Source: Microbacterium mangrovi (GTDB lineage: Bacteria; Actinomycetota; Actinomycetes; Actinomycetales; Microbacteriaceae). From it: a DNA stretch of 64,000 bases. The notes beneath the pieces are model-generated. The model was not told the DNA's origin. It made no database searches and saw only the letters and a program-made list of their open reading frames with translations. Shown here piece after piece: positions 7,664 to 16,500 of the stretch (position 1 is its first letter; the number at the start of each line of letters is the position of its first letter). The position numbers and the translations under genes are program-made. The stretch is from positions 88,568 to 152,567 of the forward strand of contig NZ_JTDK01000017.1 in assembly GCF_000802305.1 (NCBI RefSeq), given 5' to 3'.

Positions 7664-8718
7664 CCACGACATCCTTCCCCTACCGCCTCACCCGCGTCGG
7701 CACGATCATGACGCCCGCACCCGGTGACGAACTCGAAGCCGAGGGGGTGCTCAACCCGGCGACCGCCCGGTCGGCCGACGGCCGGCTGTACCTGCTGCCG
7801 AGGCTCGTCGCCTCCGGCAACGTGTCGCGCATCGGACTCGCCGAGATCACCGTCGACGGCGGCATCCCCGTAGGCGTCACCCGGCGCGGCGTCGTGATGG
7901 CGCCCGACCGCGACTGGGAACGCGGCTCGCAGAACGCGGGCGTCGAAGACCCGCGCGTCACTTCCGTGCCCGAACTCGGCCTGAACGTCATGACGTATGT
8001 CGCCTACGGGCCGCTCGGGCCGCGGACGGCGCTCGCCGTGTCGCCCGACGAGCGGACGTGGCGGCGGCTCGGGCCGGTGAGCTTCGCGTACGACGACGAG
8101 TGCGGCATCGACCTGGGGCTGTATCCCAACAAGGACTGCGTCTTCTTTCCCGAGATCGTCGACGACCCCGACGGCGTGCCGAGCTTCGCGATCCTGCACC
8201 GGCCGATGTGGGATCTGCGCGACATCCGCCCCGGCGAGACCTCGAAGCCGTCGGGGCTGGATGACGACCGGCCGAGCATCTGGATGAGCTTCGTCCCCGT
8301 CGCCGCCGTGCGCGAAGACCTCACGGCTCTGACCCGCTGGCGCAAGCACCGTGTGGTCGCGGTGCCCGAGGCATCCTTCGAGACCGCGAAGATCGGCAGC
8401 GGACCCGCGCCGGTCCGCGTGGAGGAGGGATGGCTGCTGCTCTACCACGGCGTCGTCGGCGAGCTCGTGCCCGGCGTCGCGCAGCAGCAGAACGTCAACT
8501 ACGCGGCCGGTGCGATGATCCTCGACGGCCGCGAGCCGTGGAAGGTCTGCGCGCGCACCGCCGAGCCGCTGCTCACCGCCGACACCACCGACGAGCGCGA
8601 CGGCATCGTGCCCAACGTGGTGTTCCCGACCGCGATCGAGGAGATCGACGGCACCCGGTTCGTGTTCTACGGCATGGCGGACTCGAAGATCGGAGTCGCC
8701 CGGCTCGACCACGTGTGA
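7660..8718 (+). CDS. GH130-like glycoside phosphorylase (second copy)
   Basis: The 352-residue protein starts at ATG 7660 in an ATGA overlap. It is a divergent relative of the preceding gene: LNPATARSADGRLYLLPRLV, GVEDPRVTSVPELGLNVMTYVAYG, FPEIVDDPDGVPSFAILHRPMW, GWLLLYHGV and NVVFPTAI. The NPA, EDPR, HRP and YHG blocks are close to beta-1,4-mannooligosaccharide phosphorylases. Two different GH130-like enzymes in one operon suggest sequential or linkage-specific breakdown of an imported oligosaccharide. The last 8 codons, including the stop, belong to the 42-bp direct repeat that flanks the next two genes. Confidence 0.82.
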   Translation: MTTTSFPYRLTRVGTIMTPAPGDELEAEGVLNPATARSADGRLYLLPRLVASGNVSRIGLAEITVDGGIPVGVTRRGVVMAPDRDWERGSQNAGVEDPRVTSVPELGLNVMTYVAYGPLGPRTALAVSPDERTWRRLGPVSFAYDDECGIDLGLYPNKDCVFFPEIVDDPDGVPSFAILHRPMWDLRDIRPGETSKPSGLDDDRPSIWMSFVPVAAVREDLTALTRWRKHRVVAVPEASFETAKIGSGPAPVRVEEGWLLLYHGVVGELVPGVAQQQNVNYAAGAMILDGREPWKVCARTAEPLLTADTTDERDGIVPNVVFPTAIEEIDGTRFVFYGMADSKIGVARLDHV

Positions 8719-8737
8719 CCCCGGTCAGGAGCCGTCG
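8696..8737 (+). repeat. 42-bp direct repeat, left copy
   Basis: The segment starts tcgcccggctcgaccacgtg and spans the stop codon of the GH130-like gene. It recurs at 9942-9983 with a single mismatch (C8722 versus G9968). The two copies bracket the DUF433/PIN-like gene pair. Confidence 0.9.
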
Positions 8738-8783
8738 CGCATGTCGCCGGGGGGCAATGACAGGGTGTGGATAACTCCGAGGC

Positions 8784-9494
8784 GTGTCGGAGACCGGTGC
8801 CATGATGGAACACATGGTGGAATCCCTGCTCGACCGCGCGATCTACTCCTACTCGGACGTGGACCGCTTGGTCGGGCTGTATGCCGGAACCGCGCGTCGC
8901 TGGCTCGAGGGGTACACCAAGGCGGGGAGGACCTACGAGCCCGTGCTGCGTGAGCAGCCGACCGGCGGCGACCGCGTCACGTGGGGTGAGATGGTGGAGG
9001 CGCGCCTTCTTGCGGAGTTCCGCAGCAAGCGAGTGCCGTTGCAGCGTCTTCGTCCCGCGATCGTCAGATTGCGCGGAGAGTTCGGGCGGTACCCGCTCGC
9101 CCATGCGCGCCCGTTCATCGAGGTCGAGGGCCGAGAACTCGTCCGGGTCGTGCAGGACGAAGTCGGGCTGGACCGACATCTGCGGTTGGTCGTCGTGCGC
9201 AGCGGTCAGCTGATGCTCACAGAAGCCACCGAGCGATTCAACGCCGCCGTCCAGTACGAGGGTGACGTCGTCCGGCTCCTGCGGCCCGACCCGCGGACGC
9301 CGGAAGTCGTGATGGACCCCGTGCGCAGTTTCGGGCAACCGGCGATCCGCAATGTACGGACGGATGCCCTGGCCGAGGACTACCGAGCAGGAACCACCCG
9401 TGAGGAGTTGGCTGACCTGTACGACCTCACGACCGCCCAGGTGGATGCCGCGATCCGCTTCGAACTCATCGCGGGCAGCGACCGCGCAGCGTGA
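8784..9494 (+). CDS. DUF433 antitoxin with MerR-like N-terminus
   Basis: The 236-residue protein has an N-terminal MerR-like HTH (AIYSYSDVDRLVGLYAGTARRWLEGY) and a C-terminal DUF433 region (NVRTDALAEDYRAGTTREELADLYDLTTAQVDAAIRFE). DUF433 proteins are the usual antitoxin partners of Mut7-C/PIN-like toxins. GTG 8784 is chosen because a TAACTC/ATAACT -10-like hexamer ends 6-7 nt upstream, as for a leaderless mRNA; ATG 8802/8805 is possible. Its stop overlaps the toxin start. The N-terminal domain probably autoregulates the operon. Confidence 0.82.
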   Translation: MSETGAMMEHMVESLLDRAIYSYSDVDRLVGLYAGTARRWLEGYTKAGRTYEPVLREQPTGGDRVTWGEMVEARLLAEFRSKRVPLQRLRPAIVRLRGEFGRYPLAHARPFIEVEGRELVRVVQDEVGLDRHLRLVVVRSGQLMLTEATERFNAAVQYEGDVVRLLRPDPRTPEVVMDPVRSFGQPAIRNVRTDALAEDYRAGTTREELADLYDLTTAQVDAAIRFELIAGSDRAA

Positions 9495-9916
9495 TGCCGT
9501 CAGGGCAGTCGGCAGTGTACTTCGCCGACGAGAATGCCCTGGGACTCGGCAAGCTTCTCGAGCGAACCGGTCGAACAGACGTTGTCTACCCTGGGCACCC
9601 AAGTCTGCCGGAGGTGCCGCTCGGGTGTCCCGATCTGGACTGGATGCCCGTCGTCGCCCTGCAGGGGCTGATCGTCCTCACCCGCGACAGGCGCATCAGG
9701 ACACGACCAGCCGAGCTCGAAATCTACCTCGCACAAGGCATTCGCGCCGTCTGGCTCGGAGGCAAGCGTGACCTCGGGCCGCGGGATCAGCTGGCGCTGT
9801 TCATCAAGCATGAAGAGCGCCTGCAGCGCCAAGCCGTCAAGCTCGGCGGCGGACCGTGGGCGCTCATCATGACCGCGACGGGCGTACGCGAGCTCTCACT
9901 CCGGTCGCTGGACTGA
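9491..9916 (+). CDS. PIN-like toxin (VapC45/DUF5615-type)
   Basis: The ~140-residue protein reads VYFADENALGLGKLLERTG near the N-terminus, where the Asp-Glu pair matches the first acidic site of PIN-like folds. VALQGLIVLTRDRRIRTRPAE follows, with the Thr-Arg-Asp block of the Mut7-C/PIN-like family. The expected activity is metal-dependent RNA cleavage. Either GTG 9491 or ATG 9494 can start it, overlapping the DUF433 stop by 1-4 nt, so the pair is translationally coupled with the antitoxin first. The gene ends 25 bp before the right copy of the 42-bp repeat. Confidence 0.8.
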   Translation: MMPSGQSAVYFADENALGLGKLLERTGRTDVVYPGHPSLPEVPLGCPDLDWMPVVALQGLIVLTRDRRIRTRPAELEIYLAQGIRAVWLGGKRDLGPRDQLALFIKHEERLQRQAVKLGGGPWALIMTATGVRELSLRSLD

Positions 9917-9941
9917 TCGATTCGGTCGGCCCACAACGAAC

Positions 9942-9983
9942 TCGCCCGGCTCGACCACGTGTGACCCGGGTCAGGAGCCGTCG
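9942..9983 (+). repeat. 42-bp direct repeat, right copy
   Basis: This copy is 41/42 identical to 8696-8737. It covers the end of the convergent minus-strand acidic-protein gene (its stop is at 9971-9973). The unit therefore represents the ancestral junction between the GH130-like gene and that gene. Confidence 0.9.
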
Positions 9984-10162
9984 GCCTCGGGTTCTTCGGG
10001 TTCGTGGTAGTCGACGCCGAGCCCGACCGCCCGGTGGCTGGGCTCCGGCTCGTCCGGGTGCGGCTTGCGGGGCTCCTCCTCCGGCTCCTTCTCGGTGCTC
10101 GGCTCCTGCAGCTCCTCGTCGGCGGGTGCGCCGTCGGCGTCGTGTTCGCGTGAATCGGACAT
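9971..10162 (-). CDS. Small acidic disordered protein
   Basis: The 63-residue protein is rich in Glu, Asp and Pro, with no hydrophobic core (for example ELQEPSTEKEPEEEP), and is probably intrinsically disordered. A clear AAAGGAG Shine-Dalgarno sequence lies 6-8 nt before ATG 10162, so translation is likely. The C-terminal codons fall in the 42-bp repeat, yet the frame is intact. No family recognised. Confidence 0.6.
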   Translation of the reverse strand: MSDSREHDADGAPADEELQEPSTEKEPEEEPRKPHPDEPEPSHRAVGLGVDYHEPEEPEADGS

Positions 10163-10256
10163 CTCGGCTCCTTTCGATCAGCCCAGGGTCGCTCATGGGC
10201 GGATGCCGGTGAAGGGGGGTGACCGAATGCGCGAAATGTGCAAGGACGATGAGCGG

Positions 10257-10394
10257 TCAGCCGAGCTCCTGCAGTTCCGCGGTCATGTCGCCGCCGGCAT
10301 CCCCCGTGTTCACCGTGCCCGTCAGCCGACGCGGATGCCAGTGCTCGGTGATCGCGGAGAGTGCCGTCTCGATATTGCGCACGTCGTCGGTCAT
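10257..10394 (-). CDS. 45-residue ORF resembling a cupin N-terminus (possibly truncated)
   Basis: From ATG 10394 the frame encodes NIETALSAITEHWHPRRLTG, then diverges and stops. The pattern of a helix followed by a W-x-P-R-x-(L/V) strand and VN is how many actinobacterial cupins begin, but the metal-binding cupin core is absent. A TAGGCT -10-like hexamer ends 7 nt before the ATG, as at other leaderless starts here, so the ORF may be expressed. It could be a relic of a deleted cupin gene or a genuine small protein. Confidence 0.4.
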   Translation of the reverse strand: MTDDVRNIETALSAITEHWHPRRLTGTVNTGDAGGDMTAELQELG

Positions 10395-10420
10395 GTCCGC
10401 GAGCCTAGATGCTGTGGTCG

Positions 10421-10554
10421 GTGCGGGCCCGCGGGGATCGGTCACGAATTGCGGGTTGAGCTGTGCGATCGTGACGGATCGCTGCTGCGGGCCCGCACGG
10501 ATCCGTCACGAATGGCGGGTTGCGCCGTGCGATCGTGACGGATCGTCGCCGCGG
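10421..10554. repeat. Two tandem palindromic units (64-bp period)
   Basis: Units beginning at 10437 and 10501 share tcacgaat, gcgggttg and gtgcgatcgtgacggatcg at identical spacing. Within each unit GATC(G/C)GTCACGA pairs with TCGTGACGGATC as a hairpin, and GCGGGCCCGC palindromes lie at their borders. The array sits upstream of the short minus-strand ORF and beyond the 3' end of the NTPase gene, and may terminate the latter. Confidence 0.7.
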
Positions 10555-10580
10555 GACGCCGGGGAGGCAGGGGCGGGGAG

Positions 10581-12914
10581 TCAGTGCACCTGCCGGAAGG
10601 TCGCCAGCAGCTCGTCGGCGGCGTGCGGGTTCGCGCCGAGGTACCGCCGGGCGCGGGCGAGCGTGTCGTAGCTGCCCGGACCCGACCCGAGGCGCCGCTC
10701 GAACCGGCGCTCGCCGAGCGTGCTGTCGAAGATCTCGAGCACCGTCGCGAGGTAGTTGCACATGGCCGCCAGCTCGTCGCGCAGGCCCGAGATGAAGGCC
10801 GGGTCATCCGGCGTGGTGGCGAGCGTGCGCAGCGTCCCCTCCGCGATGCGCAGGTCGCTGCTCGAGACGGCATCCTTCGGCGACAGCTCGTCGAGCTGCC
10901 GGAACAGGTCCGCGCCGAGCCGGCTCTCCACCGAGCCGAACAGGCGATCGCTGGCGGCGCGCACCGTGCGGTGCAGCTGACGCTGCACGAGCCGGGCGGA
11001 TGTCTCGTCGAGCGTCGCTCCGGTGTCGGCGCGTCCCATCTCGGCGATCTGGTACGCGATGCGCACCAGCTGGCGGGCGAGACCGCCCGACATCACGTAC
11101 GCAAGGGCGACGAACGGGCGCGGCAGTCCGACCACGAGCCGGTCGAGCAGCTCCTCCGCCTCGCTGAGGCCGAGGTAGTCGACCCGGATGATCTCGTCGA
11201 ACGCGCTGTCGAAGACGGTGCGCAGGCCCATCGCGGCGAGCTCGAACTCGGCGAGGGCGTCCTCCGAGACCGACACCAGCACGTAGCAGTTCGGAACCCC
11301 GAACACCGCCTTGAGCTCGTTGATGAACTTCTGCGCCAGCTCCCCGTCGCTGATGCGGTCGAGCTCGTCGATCGCGATCAGCACGCTCCCGCGCGGAGCC
11401 GACGGCTCGGGCGGCCGCGGCGGCGTGTACGGACCGATGGCGTACGGCCCGAGCAGCCGCGACGGCTGCCGATCGGCCGGCTCGGTGGTCACCACCTTCG
11501 CCGCCTGTTCGAGGAACCACCGGAACTCGTCGACGAGCTCCGGGTAGTTCAGCGGGACCTTGCTGCGCTCGATCGACTCGCCCGCCTTGCCGCCCAGACT
11601 GAGCCCCGAGTATCCGACGCCGGCGCTGAGCTCCCGTGACGACGTCGTGCGCTGGATGTAGCGGATCGTGTCGCGCTCGTGCTGGGCGAGCCGCACGAGA
11701 CTCGGCAGGCCGTCGACATCCGCCCGGGCCTGCGGGTGCGCATCGCGGATGCCGGGCAGCGAAGGTCGCGCCGGCACGACCCGACCGCTCGCATCGACCA
11801 TGGCTGCCGTCGCATACCGCCGGGCATATCCCTCGACGGCCTCGCACAGGCGCCCGAACAGGTAGACGAGGAACTCCTTCTGGTCGTACCCGACCGGCGC
11901 GCTGACCTCGACGATCAGGTCGCGCCGCACCGCCCTCGTGCTCGAATCGCCCCCGGCGTATGCGCCGGACGCCCAGCGGTGCAGCAGAGTGGTCTTTCCG
12001 GATCCGCGGGGACCCGCGAGCGCGAAACTGCCGCTCGTTCGCCAGGCCATCGCCTCGCGCAGGTCGTTCGCCGCACTCGTGTCGATGACCGCCGGGGATC
12101 CGGCCGGACTGATCGGGCCGGACAGATGCAGCTTCAGCGAGTAATTCGTGACGGTGGCGGCATTCATCGCCGCATTCAGCGCCGGCACGACGGACACCTT
12201 CAGAAGAGTCGCGCGCCACTGGTCGTAGAAGGTCTGCAGCTCGTAGCCGTGGTCGACCCCGTAGCGGGTCCACAGCGTGTTCCCGACCATCCCGACCGCG
12301 AAGAAGACCGCGGACACCGCGAGGCCGAGGACGACGCCGAGCACCGTGCCCGGCGTGAGCTGGATCGCCGCCCAGACGAACCCGACGGTCGCCACCACCT
12401 CGGCCACCCCGACGACGATCCGGATCGACACCCACAGCGGCGCGGATCCGTACACGACCAGCACCAGCGCGCCGAGCGTGACGAGCAGGGCGATCGGGAT
12501 GACGATGACCCACACGGTCGCCAGGTTCAGACTGCGCGCCAGCAGGTACGGCGCGAGGAGGAGCCCGATCAGACCCCCGAGGATGCCGAACAGCAGCATC
12601 CCGAGTCCCACCCAGCGCAATCCGGGATGCCGGCCGACGCGCTCGTTCTGCTGGTTGAGCCGCTCCAGGCGGCGAAGGAACCGCTGCTGCTGTTCGAAGG
12701 CGCCCTCCAGGAGGGCATTCGCGTCGCGCAGGACGGCCGCCCGCACACCGCCCGCCGTCCCGCCGAGATCCGAGCCGCGCATCTCCGCGTCGACGAGCGC
12801 CTCCAGGGTCTGCGCGGGACTCTCGAACGACTGCCAGGGCTCCTCGTACGGTTCCGGAAGCCACCCGAAATCGAGGCCCGCCAGCTGCTCCCCGCTCAAA
12901 GCCGAGATCGTCAT
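10581..12914 (-). CDS. Membrane-anchored KAP-type P-loop NTPase
   Basis: The 777-residue protein has a cytoplasmic N-terminal ~95 residues with Gln/Arg-rich helices. Four hydrophobic helices follow (about 101-125, 131-155, 160-182 and 190-212). A P-loop domain carries Walker A GPRGSGKTT at 301-309 and Walker B SVLIAIDELDRI. After Walker B come KAP/STAND-like elements: FINELKAVFGVPNCYVLVSVSEDAL and a helical lid region. KAP NTPases are membrane-linked AAA-like proteins often associated with stress, phage defence or signalling. No effector domain or partner gene is evident. AAAGGGGG precedes ATG 12914. It is divergent from the DksA-like gene. Confidence 0.75.
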   Translation of the reverse strand: MTISALSGEQLAGLDFGWLPEPYEEPWQSFESPAQTLEALVDAEMRGSDLGGTAGGVRAAVLRDANALLEGAFEQQQRFLRRLERLNQQNERVGRHPGLRWVGLGMLLFGILGGLIGLLLAPYLLARSLNLATVWVIVIPIALLVTLGALVLVVYGSAPLWVSIRIVVGVAEVVATVGFVWAAIQLTPGTVLGVVLGLAVSAVFFAVGMVGNTLWTRYGVDHGYELQTFYDQWRATLLKVSVVPALNAAMNAATVTNYSLKLHLSGPISPAGSPAVIDTSAANDLREAMAWRTSGSFALAGPRGSGKTTLLHRWASGAYAGGDSSTRAVRRDLIVEVSAPVGYDQKEFLVYLFGRLCEAVEGYARRYATAAMVDASGRVVPARPSLPGIRDAHPQARADVDGLPSLVRLAQHERDTIRYIQRTTSSRELSAGVGYSGLSLGGKAGESIERSKVPLNYPELVDEFRWFLEQAAKVVTTEPADRQPSRLLGPYAIGPYTPPRPPEPSAPRGSVLIAIDELDRISDGELAQKFINELKAVFGVPNCYVLVSVSEDALAEFELAAMGLRTVFDSAFDEIIRVDYLGLSEAEELLDRLVVGLPRPFVALAYVMSGGLARQLVRIAYQIAEMGRADTGATLDETSARLVQRQLHRTVRAASDRLFGSVESRLGADLFRQLDELSPKDAVSSSDLRIAEGTLRTLATTPDDPAFISGLRDELAAMCNYLATVLEIFDSTLGERRFERRLGSGPGSYDTLARARRYLGANPHAADELLATFRQVH

Positions 12915-13078
12915 GCCAACCCCCTTTGATGCCCCAGAATCAAGGTCGGTCCGTCGCTATTGTCCCCCCGCATCCGGACCCGCGGAAGAGCATCCACCGC
13001 GAACCGGATGCCCGGCGCGGAATGAATCGGATGCCGAGCTTGACCCGGGGATTCGGTGTGCGGGCGTATCGTCAGGTC

Positions 13079-13435
13079 ATGCCCCGGACAACGGATCCCG
13101 TGCGGCGACTGCAGGAACGCGCGGCCGCGCTCGAAGAGACGCTCGCGCATCTCGACCTCGACGTCGAAGAGATGCGGGCCGAGCGCGCAGACGGTGTCGC
13201 CGACGACGAACACGATCCCGAGGGTGTGACCCTCTCCGCCGAATGGCAGCGGATCGACGCGCTCCGGCGGTCGGCGCTCGCCGAACAGGTGCAGATCCAG
13301 AGTGCGCTGGGCCGCGTCGCGGACGGCACGTACGGCGTGTGCATCCGGTGCGGCAAGCGGATCCCCGCCGGACGCCTCGAGGTGCGGCCCATGGCGGCGA
13401 TGTGCGTGGAGTGCACCGAGGCCACCGGCGGCTGA
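13079..13435 (+). CDS. DksA/TraR-type zinc-finger protein
   Basis: The 118-residue protein starts at ATG 13079: a TATCGT -10-like hexamer ends 6 nt upstream, so the mRNA is probably leaderless, and the extra upstream codons are atypical. An N-terminal coiled coil (RRLQERAAALEETLAHLDLDVEEMRAE) is followed by a C4 zinc finger CIRC-N17-CVEC, as in RNA-polymerase-binding DksA/TraR proteins and CarD-region actinobacterial homologues. It probably modulates transcription through the secondary channel; the acidic tip residues are present in the coiled coil. Confidence 0.85.
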   Translation: MPRTTDPVRRLQERAAALEETLAHLDLDVEEMRAERADGVADDEHDPEGVTLSAEWQRIDALRRSALAEQVQIQSALGRVADGTYGVCIRCGKRIPAGRLEVRPMAAMCVECTEATGG

Positions 13436-13490
13436 CCCGATCCGGGATCACCGATCGGTGCGTTCTGCCGCTCACCGGAAAACTCCGAGC

Positions 13491-13521
13491 ACTACTCAAT
13501 CTCGGGGCGAATATGCTCAAA
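13491..13521 (+). promoter_or_regulatory. Paired ACTCAAT box (degenerate copy) upstream of glutamate dehydrogenase
   Basis: ACTACTCAAT at 13491-13500 is followed, 14 bp after ACTCAAT, by GCTCAAA at 13515-13521, a 21-bp repeat period. The same arrangement with perfect ACTCAAT pairs occurs at 20224-20254 (minus) and 25737-25767 (plus). Confidence 0.5.
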
Positions 13522-13562
13522 TCACACGCTGACGGCGCCACGAGCAGCCGCTGGATTGGACG

Positions 13563-16500
13563 ATGGGGTTCATGGGCAACACAACCGGTTCCACTGCACT
13601 TCGCGAAGCGATCGCCGAGCTCGACCCCGAGCTGCGCGACGGCCTCGAACGGATCATCGGGGGTCTCGACCCCGAGGATGTCGCCGAACGCGAGCCCCGC
13701 GACATCGTCGGCGCCGCCCGGTCGATGCGCGACCTCGCCGCGCGCCGGACGAAGGGGCAGACCCGCGTGGCGGTGTTCACGCCCACGCTCAGCGAGCACG
13801 GGTGGAGTTCCCGCCGCACCATCGTCAACATCTGCACCGACGACGCCCCGTTCCTCGTCGACTCGGTGATCGCCGCGATCGCCCGGCAGGGGCTCAGCGT
13901 GCATCTGCTCGTGCACCCGATCGTCGCGGTGCGCCGCGACGAGCAGGGCGAGCTGCTCGAGATGGATGCCCACGGCGGCGACCTCGAGTCGTGGATCCAC
14001 CTGGAGGTCGACCGCATCCCCACGGAGGAGGGCCGCACCGAACTCGAGGAGCGCCTGCTGTCGGTGCTGGGCGACGTGCACGCCGCGATCGACGACTGGC
14101 AGTCCATGCGCCGCGCCTGCCTCGACATCGTCACCGACCTGCGCACCGCCCCGCCCGCGTCGGCCGACCCGGCGACGATCCAGCCGACGATCGACTTCCT
14201 CAGCTGGCTCGCCGACGACAACTTCACCTTCCTCGGCTACCGCGAGTACGCGCTGGAGACGGATGCCGACGGTGAAGACATCCTGACGCCCGTCCCGCAC
14301 ACCGGTCTCGGCATCCTGCGCAAGCCCACCACCGCGCCCGCGCACCTGCGCCCCGAGGCGCAGCGCACCGCCCGCGAGCCGCGCCTGCTCACCATCACCA
14401 AGGCCAACTCCCGCGCCACGGTCCACCGCGACGTCTACCTCGACTACATCGGCGCGCGCACGTTCGACGAGCACGGCAACGTCACCGGCGAACGGCGCTT
14501 CCTCGGCATGTTCGCCTCGGGGGCGTACGCCGCCTCGGTGACGACCCTCCCGATCGCGTCGACGAAGGTGCACGCGGTGCTGGAGGCATCCGGATTCACG
14601 CCGATGTCGCACTCCGGCAAGGACCTGCTGCAGATCCTCGAGCAGTACCCGCGCGACGAGCTGTTCCAGGACACCACCGACCACCTGCTCCAGGTCGCCA
14701 CCGAGGTGAGCCGGCTGCGGGAGCGCCGCCGGGCCCGCGCGTTCCTGCGGCGCGACGAGTTCGGGCGCTTCGTCTCGGCCCTCGTCTACCTGCCCAAGGA
14801 CCGCTACAACACGGCGCTTCGCCTGCGGATCGAGAACCTGCTGCGCAAGGTCTTCGCAACCGACAACGTCGACCATGCCACGTGGGTCGGGGATGCCCCG
14901 CTCGCGCAGCTGCACTTCGTGGTGCGCGTGCCGCGCGGCACCGCGCTGCCCGAGGTCGACGAGACCGCCCTGCAGGCGCAGCTGATGGAGGCGGTGCGCG
15001 GCTGGGACGAGGCGTTCGTCGACGTGCTGCACCAGGAGTACGGCGAGGACGAGACCGCGCGCCTGCTCGCCCAGTACGGCGAGGCGTTCCCGCTCGCGTA
15101 CAAGGAGTCGGTACGCCCGGACGAGGCCCTCGACGACATCGCCCTGCTGGAGAGCCTGGATTCGCGCGAGTTCGCGGTGCACCTCAACGTGCCCGAGCGC
15201 GACGATCCCGACAAGCGCGTGCTGACCGTCGTCTCGCACCGCGAGTACCCGCTGACGCAGGTGCTGCCGATCCTCACCGACCTCGGCACCGACGTCGTCG
15301 AGGAGCGCCCGTACACGATCACCCTGCCCGGCGGCGAGATCCGGTACATCTCCGACTTCGGCCTCATCGCGCCGGTGGTCGAGCGCTGGAACGACCCGGC
15401 CTGGGGCACCGACTTCGAAGACGCCTTCGCGGCATCCTGGACCGGCGCCGCCGAAAGCGACCGCCTCAACTCGCTGGTGCTGCTCGGCGGCCTCGACTGG
15501 AGGCGGATCGTCATCCTCCGTTCGATCGCGATGTACCTCCGCCAGATCGGCTCGGCGTTCTCGGTGGAGTACATCGAGCAGGCCCTCGTCGCGCACCCCG
15601 ACCTCGCGCGCGAGCTCGTGCGCCTGTTCGCGCTGCGCTTCGACCCCGGCGTCAGCGGCGACCGCGCCACGCAGGTGGAGGCCGTCGAAGCCGAGCTGCT
15701 GCGCAAGCTGGATGCCGTCTCCAGCCTCGACGACGACCGCATCCTGCGCTCGTTCATCGGCGTCATCGACGCGACCTGGCGCACCAACTTCTACCAGCCG
15801 GATGCCGACGGCCGAGCGAAGCCGTGGGTGTCGATGAAGCTCGACTGCTCCCGGGTGCCCGGCCTGCCCAAACCGCACCCGATGGCCGAGATCTGGGTGT
15901 ACTCGCCGGAGGTCGAGGGCGTGCACCTGCGCTTCGGCAAGGTCGCCCGCGGCGGGCTGCGCTGGAGCGACCGCCGGGAGGACTTCCGCACCGAGATCCT
16001 CGGCCTCGTCAAGGCGCAGATGGTCAAGAACGCCGTCATCGTGCCGACCGGGTCCAAGGGCGGATTCTTCGCCAAGCGACTGCCCGCCCCCACCGACCGC
16101 GCCGCCTGGCTCGAGGGCGGCAAGGCCGCGTACCGCACCTTCATCCGGGGCCTGCTGGATGTCACCGACAACCGTGACGGCTCCGAGATCGTGCCGCCCC
16201 CGAACGTCGTCCGCCACGACGGCGACGACTCGTACCTCGTGGTCGCCGCCGACAAGGGCACGGCCACGTTCTCCGACATCGCCAACGCGATCTCCGAGGA
16301 GTACGGATTCTGGCTCGCCGACGCGTTCGCGTCCGGCGGCTCGGCCGGCTACGACCACAAGGCCATGGGCATCACCGCGCGCGGCGCGTGGGAGTCGGTC
16401 AAGCGGCACTTCCGCGAGCTCGGCCTGGACACCCAGACCGAGGACTTCACCGTCGTCGGCGTCGGAGACATGTCCGGCGACGTGTTCGGCAACGGGATGC

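Noticed and set aside
8696..9983. Insertion sequence carrying the toxin-antitoxin pair
   Set aside because: No transposase and no terminal inverted repeats; only direct repeats flank the segment, so a classical IS is not supported.
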